The notes below the pieces were generated by a model. It saw only the letters and a program-made list of their open reading frames with translations. It searched no databases and had not been told where the DNA came from. Below are positions 46,357 to 57,200 of a stretch of DNA of 64,000 nt, piece by piece. Position numbers and translations under genes: made by a program. Numbering within the stretch: position 1 is the stretch's first letter; every line of letters begins with the position of its first letter. This DNA is from Pseudopithomyces maydicus. Lineage: Eukaryota; Ascomycota; Dothideomycetes; Pleosporales; Didymosphaeriaceae. The DNA lies in the NCBI GenBank assembly GCA_026873275.1, contig JANTUC010000006.1:1674001-1738000 (forward strand), in the 5' to 3' direction.

Positions 46357-47535
46357 ATGGCGCAGCCCACCGAGTCCGAGATGTACATTCGCGATTTTCT
46401 TGCTGCCAACTCTTCGTTGGATAAAGAATTGGGCGAAATTGATATCATGACGGGTCGGTATACAAATGAGGAATGGGCAAAGCAAATTGCAGAAACGCAG
46501 AGGAAGGTCCTGGTCGAAGTTCAGGAGCGAAACAATGGAGCGAAGGGCCACCAGAAATACGAAGCACCAAAAGCAGCGAGCACGGAATTCGCAAAGACAA
46601 TAGACCACACAATACTGAAGCTGGATACAAAAGAGGCGCAAATTGACTCGCTGTGTGCAGAGGCAAGGGTCGAAAACTTCAAGAGTGTATGCGTCCGTCT
46701 ACCATGGGTTCAGCGATGTGTCAACAACCTGAAAGGTACCGATGTGGTTGTAGCCTGTGTCGTCGGTTTCCACGAAGGTACCCAGGACACATATGAAAAG
46801 CTACGCGAAGCTCGCGCTGCCGTCGCTGCAGGGGCAGCGGAACTGGATCTTGTGCTGAATTACAATATCCTCACCAAGCACAACAAGCTTTCTTCTTCAC
46901 CTACTGTACCACGGGACTCCACTACAGATACCATCACCGCCGCCAATACAGCTACAAATTCCCGTCCACAAGCCGGCATTGCTGCTACAGAAGGCCCGTA
47001 TTCCATTGGTGGACATGTTCCTGAAGAAGGAGAAGACATTCCTGACTATAGCGCTATATACAAAGAGTTGGCTTCTATTCGCGCCCTTTGCCCTAACCCT
47101 ACCGTCATTAAGCTCATCCTGGAAACATCCCAACTCACAGACGACCAGATTCTCGCTGCTGCACATCTTGCTGCATCCGCAAATATTGACTTTATCAAGA
47201 CCTCCACTGGTTTCAATGGCCCCGGCGCAACACTGCCGCATGTTCAGCTCATGGTCTCAGCAGCTGAGTATCTCTCCACCAAAACAAAGAGCAATGGGGG
47301 TAGTCCGGTACGCGGTGGTGGCCGCAAAATGGAGGTCAAAGCAAGCGGCGGAATAAGAGATCTCGAGAGTGCGAGGAAGATGCTTGAGGCTGGTGCAACA
47401 AGATTGGGAACAAGCAGTGGAGTGTGGATTATGCAGGAAGGGAGAAAGTCTGTTGAGGCCGAAGGTGCAGGAAAGGAGGCTCGTCCGGGAATGACGACTC
47501 GACTATACACGGACAACTCCGTAGGCGGATACTAA
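46357..47535 (+). CDS. Deoxyribose-phosphate aldolase
   Basis: Class I aldolase that splits 2-deoxyribose 5-phosphate to glyceraldehyde 3-phosphate and acetaldehyde in deoxynucleoside breakdown. Single exon, 392 residues, much longer than the roughly 220-260 of bacterial enzymes. Active-site residues are in place: D164 in ELDLVLNYN, Schiff-base K281 in FIKTSTGFNG, and K328 in VKASGGIRD. TIDHTILKLD (81-90) opens the TIM barrel. Extra length comes from an N-terminal 75 residues and from a Ser/Thr/Pro/Ala-rich insert at about 178-230, between the strands carrying D164 and K281. The insert has no stops and no GT..AG pair that would remove it cleanly, so it is probably real protein. Confidence 0.93.
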   Translation: MAQPTESEMYIRDFLAANSSLDKELGEIDIMTGRYTNEEWAKQIAETQRKVLVEVQERNNGAKGHQKYEAPKAASTEFAKTIDHTILKLDTKEAQIDSLCAEARVENFKSVCVRLPWVQRCVNNLKGTDVVVACVVGFHEGTQDTYEKLREARAAVAAGAAELDLVLNYNILTKHNKLSSSPTVPRDSTTDTITAANTATNSRPQAGIAATEGPYSIGGHVPEEGEDIPDYSAIYKELASIRALCPNPTVIKLILETSQLTDDQILAAAHLAASANIDFIKTSTGFNGPGATLPHVQLMVSAAEYLSTKTKSNGGSPVRGGGRKMEVKASGGIRDLESARKMLEAGATRLGTSSGVWIMQEGRKSVEAEGAGKEARPGMTTRLYTDNSVGGY

Positions 47536-48577
47536 TTTTTGCTGACGAAATCACTGTTGTGGATAAGTTGCATTGGGAGAAGCCAGGGATTAAATATACC
47601 ATCGTGCTTGAATGATATAGAATCAAGGTTTTATAATTCCCGTGATCCCTACAACACTGTGTTATGACAGTCTTTTGACTTGCTTTCCATTTGGGAGGAT
47701 GTTTGAGAAAAGCTAATTCCTCCAAATGTAGAATGTATCTAAGGCGTATTGGACAGTTACAACATCATTTGTGATTGATGCCTTACCACCAATCCCCGCA
47801 GCAGTCCCTTCGGTACCTATCCACATCGGTGCACGGGTCCACGGGTCCACGGGTGTACGCAAATCACGTGCTCAATCAACCACCTGGGCATCTGGGCAGA
47901 CTAGAACACGACGGCCATGTGGATGGCTTGAGCCTTATGTACCACATCGCCAAAACTGAGATGCCTGGCTCATGAGAGGCCTGCTTGTTCTCGAAATTTC
48001 ACGTCACCTAGTTTCACTGTGAGAAGTCAAGAGGGCCCAAACCGGTTATTACGTTTACAATAGTTGCGTTAAAAACATGCAGCGCGAGGTCAACTATTGA
48101 TGGGGTGCAACTGACCTTGACCTGCCAGAGAAATATACGAATGACAATACTACTAGATCAAATGTTAACAAGATAGTGTCCGGCACTAAAAAAACAGAAA
48201 GAAAACATTGCGACACTAACTACGAGTGTGCAAATTCTCGTAGATACTGCATAGTTAGTTACACCGAGATTTTAATCCAGATGAAAGTAGGCTTCGACCG
48301 TGTGCGCAAATCGCATGCATGTGTGTAGGCTAGTCAGTATAGTTGGAAGCCATCGGGTTTTAATCAAATTACCAATAAGGCAAGACAAAGTGTGAACGGA
48401 TGATGGCACTTCAATACATTTTTGGGTGGGTAGTGCTACATGCGAAGTGTGCAGGTCTTCCCACATGTGAACCACACTGGAGATGCCGAACCGGAGGCAG
48501 AAAGACAACCCTTAGATATCGTCCCGTCATGACCAACGCCTTTTCATCCGTATAAATCATGTTGTCTGGTGTGGGAT
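47536..48577. other. Convergent spacer, DERA / RPS9
   Basis: No ORF with any family likeness; one short repeat (listed). Confidence 0.5.
47832..47854. repeat. CACGGGTC short tandem repeat
   Basis: Three copies of an 8-bp unit. Confidence 0.7.
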
Positions 48578-49372
48578 CTACTCCTCGTCCTCGTCACCAG
48601 CATCATCATCGCCACCCTTCTCGGCAGCCTTGGCCTTCTTCCTCCTCACACGACCGGGGCGACCTCCACCGAATGGCGAAGTAAGGGCGAAGTCAATGTG
48701 CTTCTGGGAGTCGAGGCGGACCATGAAGGAGGGGACGTTCACGATCTGCTTACCAACACTGTACAACATTAGCGGTCATTCTGTAGAGATGATGCTATGC
48801 TTACCGGATGTGGCGCTGGCGGATGAGCACACGAGCGTGGTGGATGGACTTGGCAAGGCCCAGCTTGTAAACGCAAGTCTGAAGACGACGCTCCAAGAAG
48901 TCCTCGATCTTGAGGGCAAGCACGTAATCGAGCTTCATGCGGGACTCGTCGAGAACACCGACGCGAACGAGACGGCGAATGAGCGCGTTACCCTCAAAGA
49001 GACGCTTGGGGTCCTTCTCGTCGAGAGTCAAGAGCGAACTGGCTTCTAATTAGTGGCCATGTCGAATGCGCACTCAAGCAGGTAAATTTACCGGGCAGCA
49101 CGACGGATCTTGGAGAGGGTGAGCTGGACGCGCCAGACCTCACGCTTGTTGCGGAGACCATACTCGCCCACAAGCTTCAATTCCGTGTCCAACTATAACA
49201 TCGTTAACGCAAGTTCAAGACATAAGCAGAGCACGCTCTTGCTCAGTGGCCGTGTAACCTACTCGCGCACTCTCGAAGGGACTGGTAATTGTCAGTATAA
49301 ATTGCAAACACGAACGCGAGGCACATACCGCTTGGGGACGCTGTAGGTCTTGCTGTAGCTGCGAGGCGCCAT
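48578..49372 (-). CDS. RPS9: 40S ribosomal protein S9 (uS4)
   Basis: Early-binding protein of the small cytosolic subunit. Exons (minus) 49372-49329, 49281-49263, 49192-49092, 49038-48805 and 48758-48578, 192 residues. Exon 2 is only 19 bp (codes PFESAR) and is easily missed. Start MAPRSYSKTYSVPKR; S4 RNA-binding domain around DFLERRLQTCVYKLGLAK and HHARVLIRQRHIRVGKQ. The C-terminus is basic, then acidic (GRVRRKKAKAAEKGG, then DDDAGDEDEE). The acceptor at 49039 was chosen because it gives RSLLTLDEKDPKRLFEG in frame; the nearer AG at 49046 does not. It diverges from RPL21 with only 185 bp between start codons. Confidence 0.95.
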
Positions 49373-49557
49373 GATGGTTGTCCGTGGTTGTCGGTTCGAG
49401 GAGCTGAGAAGTTCGCAAGACGGAACTTCGTTGTGGGCGAGTGCTCGCTTAGACGCACGGACCTCGCCAAGGCGCACACTGTTCGTCTCTTGTGGAAACC
49501 AACCATCAACTTTTGGACCATCACCACGACAAATCTCCCCGCACAACAACACTCGCC
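49373..49557. promoter_or_regulatory. Shared bidirectional promoter of RPS9 and RPL21
   Basis: 185 bp separate the two divergent start codons, so both 5' UTRs and promoters must fit here. No TATA box was seen. Sequence between 49490 and 49555 is C/A-rich on the RPL21 side. Confidence 0.7.
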
Positions 49558-50196
49558 ATGGGTCACTCCGCCGGTCTTCGCGCAGGTACGCGCTATGCGT
49601 TCTCGAGGGATTTCAAGAAGCGTGGATACGTGAGTTTTCCGGGCGAATGCAACCGACATCATTGATGCGAATGTGTACAGATCCCGCTCTCCACCTACCT
49701 CCACCAGTACAAGGTCGGCGACATTGTCGACGTTGTTGCCAATGGTACGGACACACGCACGATCGGCAATCGCATGCAGATGGGCTTACAACGGAACAGG
49801 TGCCGTGCAGAAGGGTATGCCTTACAAGGTTTACCACGGAAAGACTGGCATTGTCTACAATGTGACTCAGAACGCTGTCGGTGTTATCCTGTATGTTTGA
49901 GCTGAACTGTGGTCTCTGGTCAATACTGACCCCTAGACAGCCAGAAGCAGGTCGGTAACCGATACATGGAGAAGCGCATCAACGTCCGCATCGAGCACGT
50001 CAGGCACTCCCGATCCCGAGAGGACTTCATCAAGCGCGTTAAGGAGAACGCCGCGAAGAGGAAGCAGGCCAAGACCGACGGCACCCACATCCACTTGAAG
50101 CGCCTCGCAGTCGCCCCCCGTGAGGCCCGGACTGTCAGCCTCAAGGACAACAAGCCTGAGAGCATCACGCCTATTCCTTACGAGACAACGATCTAA
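49558..50196 (+). CDS. RPL21: 60S ribosomal protein L21 (eL21)
   Basis: Large cytosolic subunit protein. Exons 49558-49629, 49681-49744, 49800-49890 and 49941-50196, exactly 160 residues. Start MGHSAGLRAGTRYAFSRDF; SH3-like core IPLSTYLHQYKVGDIVDVV and KGMPYKVYHGKTGIVYNV; C-terminal HVRHSRSREDFIKRV and ITPIPYETTI. For intron 3, the acceptor at 49940 (GACAG) was used rather than the nearer TAG, because only it keeps the family spacing VGVILQKQVGNRYMEKR. The partner RPS9 is transcribed the other way from the same short spacer. Confidence 0.95.
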
Positions 50197-53100
50197 GCGT
50201 GGACGAGGCGGCTTTTGCGTGTGGCAATATGGGATATGGATGGATCAATGGCGTGGTTATGACGGTTCTCAATTATATCTTCTCTGGTCTGCAGTTGCTC
50301 TAGCATATGGAAGCGGCGATGTCATGGGACTCGCCTTGCAGATAAAATGACGTGCCAATCTGGCGAAGGGATACCCTCCATGCCAATGAAACAACATCCA
50401 AGTCCACATTGTGTAGCAGATGTCGTTTCAAGTGCTCGCGGCCCAGCATCACGTCTATCTAAATACAGTGATATCACGGGGCTATCAAATCAATAAAGCG
50501 CCAATCCAACGTATGCAAACGTCATTCAATATCACTTTCACGTGCTTTCAGATAGGAAGTCTTGATTGCCTAGCGTCCAGATCGCTGGTATAGGCCCTGG
50601 ACTACAACGATAGGCCTAACAGCAGACCATTGGTGATGTTGCTCCGATCCGCTCTCTACAACTCTTATCACTGTAATGCATTTCTGTGTACATGGGCTTA
50701 TCACACGATTCTCGATTTATTTATGTATGATCTGTGCTTCTGTGAGTTGTCCTAGCACACTTTCAGGCAGTCGGAATTAGACCGACCGGTTGCTGATAAT
50801 ATTGTCTACCAAAGCCCTTCGTCTCTGAGGGATGCCTTGAATATCCGAGTCGCGTACATTCCTCTAAGACCAACAATACCAAAGCCGAGAATGCTCAGAC
50901 TATTATCCGGCAGTTGTATGCGCACTTACGTCACAAATATGTTTGTTCACATATCATCGAAGCCTGCATACTAAAGCTGTAGGGGGTAATAGGTTTCAAA
51001 GCAGGTGGCTTCCTGTGTTCATCCGCCAGTATGGTGGTGATCATCATCATCCCAACAGAACTTTGACGGCCGAAGCGGCAGAAGGATCAAGATGGCCCAT
51101 GCGAGCTAGGTGTTCTCGAACTCAAGGCAATGTGGGAAACCCCAGTCGTATGTGTGGGCGTGGAAAGAATAACTTTATCAACCATAAATCTGCCATGTCA
51201 GAGGAACCAGATGCCACAAGACTGGCTTGTTCTCCAGCGCCAACATTCAAGGTGCATACTCAGATGGACGGACGTACGCATTGTCATTTATCGGCTGTGG
51301 GCGGAAGCCTCCATCCACTAGACAGAATCCAAAGGGGTCAGCCTGTGCACTGTCCACAGTTCGACATGTACTACTGCTGATTTTGTGAGCCTATGATGCC
51401 ATTTCATATCCTGATTGTGGTGATAATGTAAACAAGAGGCGTCAAAACACCAACCAGAGATGATGAAAAGTATATGCTGCAGTTGTGAGGCGCGACTGTA
51501 TCGGCTAAGTACCATAGTATCGCTTCTCAGGGCTGGCGTAGCATCAGTAAACCTTGAGTAATTAAGACCTCTGAGGCAGAATATGCGGCAGGAGACTACC
51601 CGAAAGATTGTACAATCATCGAATAGAGCAAGCCAGTATTGAACAATCATATGATGGGTCTCTAACACTTTCCCGAGACATGTTCAGTGAACAGCGGGCT
51701 CGGGACCTGTGGCTGCTCTTGACTCGTGTGCCTCAACTTCGCTCGAACATCCACCCTGGAAGCCTTGCCAGTACTGTGTAATGACACGACCGTTTGGCTA
51801 CTGCTTGGAGATTCACCTTGATGAGCCGTGCGTGGGACTGGCTACCGATACTTTCCTAATGCGACCCTCGTTTGAGACGCGGCAAGATCCTTGCTCTAGA
51901 GTTCTCGCTCCTCCTATTCCGGCTCCTGTCGGGTAGAGCGAAAATCCACACACCTAAGTGATTCGCGTCCATGACAAAGACTGCGGCCCAGAAAGTGGCG
52001 TTGCTTTGAGGGCATCCTCCGTTAGCTTGGGATAAATGGGAGCCCCCTGCATGAGGTCTTAACATAAAGGGGGCCTTGGGCCGCTTGGGGTAATTGCGGG
52101 GTATGTATGCGAGAGTGCGTTAACCGCGCCGCACCATGGAGGAACCAAGCAACTGCGACTCAGGAAAAGGAGTGTCGCCGAAGAATCCGAGTGAATCCGT
52201 GAGTCTTACAGGGGGCCTGCTATCGCCTATTTCCTACAGTCGTGCAATTGCAATCTTCCGCGGTGTCATAGGACCCGAAAGTCAGCCGATGGGACTCTCT
52301 TTTGAATCGCTGTGGTTTCACGCTGATGGTCATCGAGGTGGATTTCTGTATCAGCGCAATTAACATTGCTCTGGCGTGTCACCTGTCGACTGATACCAAG
52401 TATCTTGTATCTGCCTGATGAAGCAACATCCAGCTGGATCGCACAGGCATGGGAAATATGGCGCTCGAATAGAATCTGCATTGTGAACGCGAACCAAAGG
52501 CTTGCGTTACGCGAGGATCTCGTCAATGCATGTACAGAATTTGGTAACGAGGTCGTGTGCCAGGATCGCGCATTCTTAGTGCTTACATGGGAAAACTTGA
52601 TGAACTCGAAACGGCAGTGACAGTGATTTACCTTCTGCTGCATTTCCACAGAATCAACAGACTTGCAGTACTTTCGTCTTAGCTCTACCGTGTATAATGA
52701 ACAGTACTGGCTGCTTGTAGTGAGAAATGCACGTTTCACGGGATCATCCGGACACGCAGGATCGGCTTCCAGGTAATGCAAAGGCCAACAAGTTCACGGA
52801 ATACCGAGCGAGTAAAGAGCGCCATTGTGCTCAGTAATAAGTGTGGCAACATTGACCGCCGGAATTATCTCGACCAGAGACCGCAGCGCTGTTTTGTGGC
52901 GTTTGGTCATGTTGATAAATTTGACAAGGATCAATACGAGTGGTCACTCCCAGGCTCCTGGATTCGCTGCGCACGACTAGGTTCGAGAACCATGCCCTTT
53001 AATACAAGGATGAGTTTTCACGACGAGGAACAGCAGAGGCACTATTTTCACCATTGATCACATCCCCTGATTGTTCCCCCCTCCCAGGTTGGCCAAGATC

Positions 53101-54000
53101 CGCGCTACTTGCCCCAGATTAGTCCCTGAATCAGTCATGATGCGAGCGAGCATCAGCAGCTTCAGCTGGCTCGAATGCCTTCTCCCATCAACATGCTATC
53201 GTTGATTGTGTCCAACGATTGATGACTGCATGACTGATAGATGCTGAACCTGCATATAGCGCCCAGTGTTCGACCACCTCGAGCGTACAACGCACAGACT
53301 TATCCCGGCTCCCAAGAATGCATCCTGCAATGGTGAACTACCGGTAGCCCCGTGTCTGAAGGGAAAACATTCCACGTGGTGTGGCTGGCATGGACCCCTA
53401 GCATCCATCACAACGTCTGGGAGGTTAAGGTTTGAGCGCCCGGCGATCTCACCAGCCAGAGCTTAGGCCGAGAATCTCGCAGGCTTCAGCTCGTGTGCCG
53501 ACCAACTTGTGCCGTTGCAGACCCTAGCATTGGTCGTCGTAAGCCGCCTCGAGGATCCTCACTGGACGGCAGGGCGAGGGTAAGATACACGCCATCCGAA
53601 CTGCGACAAGTGCCTTTGCAAGATTGTAGTCGTTCACCGTGCATGCTTAGTTACCGTCCATGCATGACTTGAACGCGCCCTTGCTTCGCCAGCCCTCCCG
53701 CGTTATTATGTATCTCCACGGTCCCACACCTTGTTCGCCTTGTGAACGTTATTGCCGTTTTTCTTTTCCTATTTTATCGTTACGGTAGCCGAAATACTTA
53801 TCACCCTGCTTCAAGCCACCGTGGAAACCGATTGGGCTTTGGGAATCAGGGCTACACACCCAACCTTTTCGAAACGTCAATCAACGCGGACTACAGAATA
53901 CGAGAGAGTGACGCAATGATCTGGGAAGCACGACATACATAACACATTCCTTCGCTTGGAGCCACCGCCACTGATCTACCACGAAAAGATAGTATACCAC
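50197..54000. other. Long gene-poor stretch (3.8 kb)
   Basis: No family was recognised. Some ORFs at 52136-53057 have protein-like stretches (for example WIAQAWEIWRSNRICIVNANQ in 52366-52620) but do not join by clear splice sites and overlap an open frame on the other strand. No transposon protein or terminal repeat was seen. Confidence 0.45.
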
Positions 54001-55474
54001 ATGGCCGCGCTGGTCCCTTACCTGATGGCCCCGTCGGAGCCCAGGTCCATGCTCTCGAGGCGTTACTTCGACTACCCAAATTCTTTGCCACAACTCACTC
54101 CGGTTTATCACAAGGGACTTATACCACTAGTCGTGTTCGCAATGGCTTCTTTCATATCCGTCTTTGCCCTGCTATGTTTCATTACGTGGCGGTTAATCGG
54201 GTGGAGGAAACACCATAAAGAATATGTCCGGTACAATCAATATATCATCCTGATTTATAATCTTCTCATAGCAGACCTACAACAATCGGTCGCTTTTGTC
54301 ATTACCTTCCACTGGCTCCGGTTGGACAAAATTCTGGCTCCCACCGCTCCCTGCTTTATCCAGGCCTGGTTTCTTCATATCGGAGATGTTGCGAGCGGTT
54401 TCTTCGTACTCGCTATTGCTATACATACGTGGCTTGGTGTAGTCAAAGGATACAGGATGCCATACCTCGCCTTGGTTATTATGATAGTAGGCATTTGGGT
54501 CCTGGCTGTGCTTCTTACTGTCTTGGGGCCTGCCATGCACGGTAATCGTTTTTTTACCCGGGCTGGAGGCTGGGTAAGTGCAATTCTCTTTTCCACGCAG
54601 ATTTACGTGGCGACTTCATGAATGGAGTTGATTTGAAAGATCGTCCAATTATGAGGTACAACGACTGATCTTTGAATTGCAGTGTTGGGTGTCTGTGAAC
54701 TTCGAAAAAGAACGACTTTATCTTCACTATCTTTGGATCTTCATTGTTGAATTCGGCACGGTAGCCATATATGCGCATATATTCTTTCATCTGAAAGGTC
54801 GTCTACGAAGCATTATCAATAACGACACAGCAAAGCTTTCCCGTGCGACTCGATTCATGATCATGTATCCGGCAACTTACGTTATTTTGACTGTACGTTC
54901 GATCCTATTCTATATACGTAGCATTTCACATGAGACTAACGCCCAAGCACAGCTTCCTATAGCCATTGGTCGCATGGTGACCATGGCCGGAGTCACCCTG
55001 CCTGATGTATTCTTTTGCATCGCCGGTTCATTCTTGACATCCTGTGGCTGGGTCGATGCACTTCTTTACACTTTAACTCGCCGTGTGTTCGTAAATGGCG
55101 ATATTTCCGGGCACGCCTATAACCGAACTACTACCGCCACAGCGGTCAACGCTGCACGCCCAGGCGACGACTACGGGTTACAAACAATGAACAAGGAGAT
55201 TGGAAGAACTGTTACTATTGTAGGTGGTACTAATCGCCTTTCACGCATGGTGGATAAGAAGAGGAGGGGCCATCCGGGGGGCATGGGAGAGCACAGTCCT
55301 TCTGGATCACAAGATTCTATTATCAAACCCATTGTAGGATCTAGTGGGATTGCCATTGTGACAGAGACAAACATTCAGGTCGAGAATGCCCTACAGAGCG
55401 ATGATGACTCGCAGAACCATTGGAACTCAAGGAGTAATTCCGAGGGCGACATAAGCAGAGCCCCTCAGTTATGA
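54001..55474 (+). CDS. Seven-transmembrane receptor, Git3/cAMP-receptor-like GPCR
   Basis: Plasma-membrane receptor expected to signal through a heterotrimeric G protein. Exons 54001-54573 and 54683-55474, joined by a 109-bp intron (GTAAGT..TTGCAG) inside the extracellular loop before helix 5; 454 residues. Seven hydrophobic segments can be counted: LVVFAMASFISVFALLCFI; YIILIYNLLIADLQQSVAFV; DVASGFFVLAIAI; LALVIMIVGIWVLAVLL; LWIFIVEFGTVAIYAHIFF; TYVILTVRSILFYI; and VTLPDVFFCIAGSFL. A pair of Cys (APCFIQAW at helix 3 and GGWCWVSVN before helix 5) could form the usual disulphide. The tail of about 140 residues is Ser/Thr-rich. The helix 1-2 and 5 patterns recall fungal carbon-sensing receptors (Git3 type), but the ligand is unknown. 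The start was taken at the first ATG before the leader. Confidence 0.82.
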
Positions 55475-56192
55475 CCAATCTGAAAAACGTATTTCTCGTA
55501 TATTTAATAAACGAATCATAGAGATGACTATTCTACTTTATTCTTAAATCCTCGAATGTAAGGGAAGTACAAAATTCCCGCAAAGGCGCTTGTTTGGATA
55601 AATGAATATCGTATCCGAACTTGCACTTAATGATGACGAGTGGATGCTACATTTTGATAGGATCGAACGTAACACAGCTAAGAAAAGAGATGTTAAATCT
55701 AGTAGGGTATCAAATGAACTGCTCTCCTTGTTGTTCTTGATTCGATTCAGTAACAACAAGCCGACAAGTGAAGTGAAAAGGAGCGTTGACAACGAGAGAT
55801 TAGACACCCAGGAACAAGTACTCACTAATATTATACTGAAAAAACTCCTTTACTTCTAAGGCATAATGCCAGAAGCTTAAGAAGTATGATCACCGATTAT
55901 CCGTTTAAGCAGATCTCACAAAGCATGTCTGTTTGATACAAGCTAAAACGTGCCGTAGTGTACATATATCTTGACATACTAGGGAAGTGGTAAATCACAT
56001 GATTTCGGCACAGCCCTGGAGCCCTATAAACAAACTTTCCCGGAGCATAAAATAAAATATAGATGGTAGATATACTAGAAAGCTTTATAAATCAAATTCT
56101 TCTCGTATGGCGGCGAGTACACCATTACACCTCTGGTCACACTGTTCGCATTGTGATAGTGCATATAGTTCCCATTGAATGTAGTACCCCTG
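55475..56192. other. Convergent spacer, GPCR / peroxygenase
   Basis: AT-rich by eye; no supported ORF. Confidence 0.45.
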
Positions 56193-57200
56193 TTACAACA
56201 CCAATTCTCCCATGTGTGAGAAGCCACGCTTACTGGGTGGCAGCACAAGATCAGCAGCCTTCTCATCAGTGGCCATCGCCAGTTGGAGGATTACGCTAGC
56301 TGTACTCAGGCCATTAATTGACGCCGGAGCACGCCAGCCCTCGCGGGCAGGAAGACGTTCTTCACCTAACATATTCGTTAGCATGCAGCCAGAAGTCACT
56401 GTCATGTTCAAAAACATAGTAAATTGTTAGTCATGTATGCTGTAGTGCACATAAGAGGGAAAGAGAGAGAGGAGAGAGGCTCACGAAACAGAATCTCCAG
56501 AAATTCCAGCGGCACCGTACCTACAGCTGAGCTTTGGAGAAGTTGGAAGTATACAGCTGTCTCTGCGTACGAGTTGAACCTTTGCGAAGGGCCATATACG
56601 AATTTTGGGTTCGTTTTTTGTGCGCTCTTTATGCGGCTCCAGCGTGCAGTGGCCGCGAGCGGGAGTTGAATTTGCGTGGCACCTCCAAAGAAACTTTTGA
56701 ACTCCTCGAAAACCGTAGGATTGAACTTCTGATCATTGTCCCCAGCAGTACCTACATCAGCACGCGAGAGAGAGCCATCATGCTCTATGATGTTATGTTT
56801 CTTGAGGTCTTGGAGGGTGAAGGCGCCGCTGGCAGGGTCTGATGATGTCTTAAGTGCTGCAGCGAAGAGACCAACTGTTACCTCGGTGGACAAACTAACA
56901 GCAGCGGCTGCTTGAACCAGATTTTCTTGAGTGACTATTGAAACATTGTTATTTGACGTGGATTCTAACATGCGGTAAATTTCAATCTCAGACCAAAGGA
57001 TACAAAGGCTCCGGATATTGAGATGCATGAGGTCACTCACTGTTTCGTCCATCGCGGGGCAAGAAACCATGGTTCGCAAGAGCATTTAAACCGGGACAAG
57101 GACCACGGAGGTCATTTGCTCCAGGCTCGTGCCAGTCTTCATAGTTGAACTGGGAAGAGGCAAGCGCCACAAGGGATGATAAGATGGTAGTAAATTTCAT
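56193..57200 (-). CDS. Secreted heme-thiolate peroxidase / unspecific peroxygenase, short type
   Basis: Extracellular enzyme of the chloroperoxidase/peroxygenase superfamily, which uses H2O2 to oxidise or oxygenate organic substrates. Exons (minus) 57200-57041, 56934-56485 and 56365-56193, 260 residues, the usual short-type length. Signal peptide MKFTTILSSLVALASS. PCP motif at 34-36 (C35 is the axial heme ligand) in GPCPGLNALANHGFLPRDGR. EHD at 104-106 binds the magnesium and heme propionate; catalytic-side Glu178 in SYAETAVYF. EHD rather than EGD marks the short class. The introns are long for this window (106 and 119 bp). They were set by GRNITQENLVQ at the first joint and ILFREERLPAREGW at the second. 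An alternative acceptor at 56954 for intron 1 would add seven residues. Confidence 0.88.
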
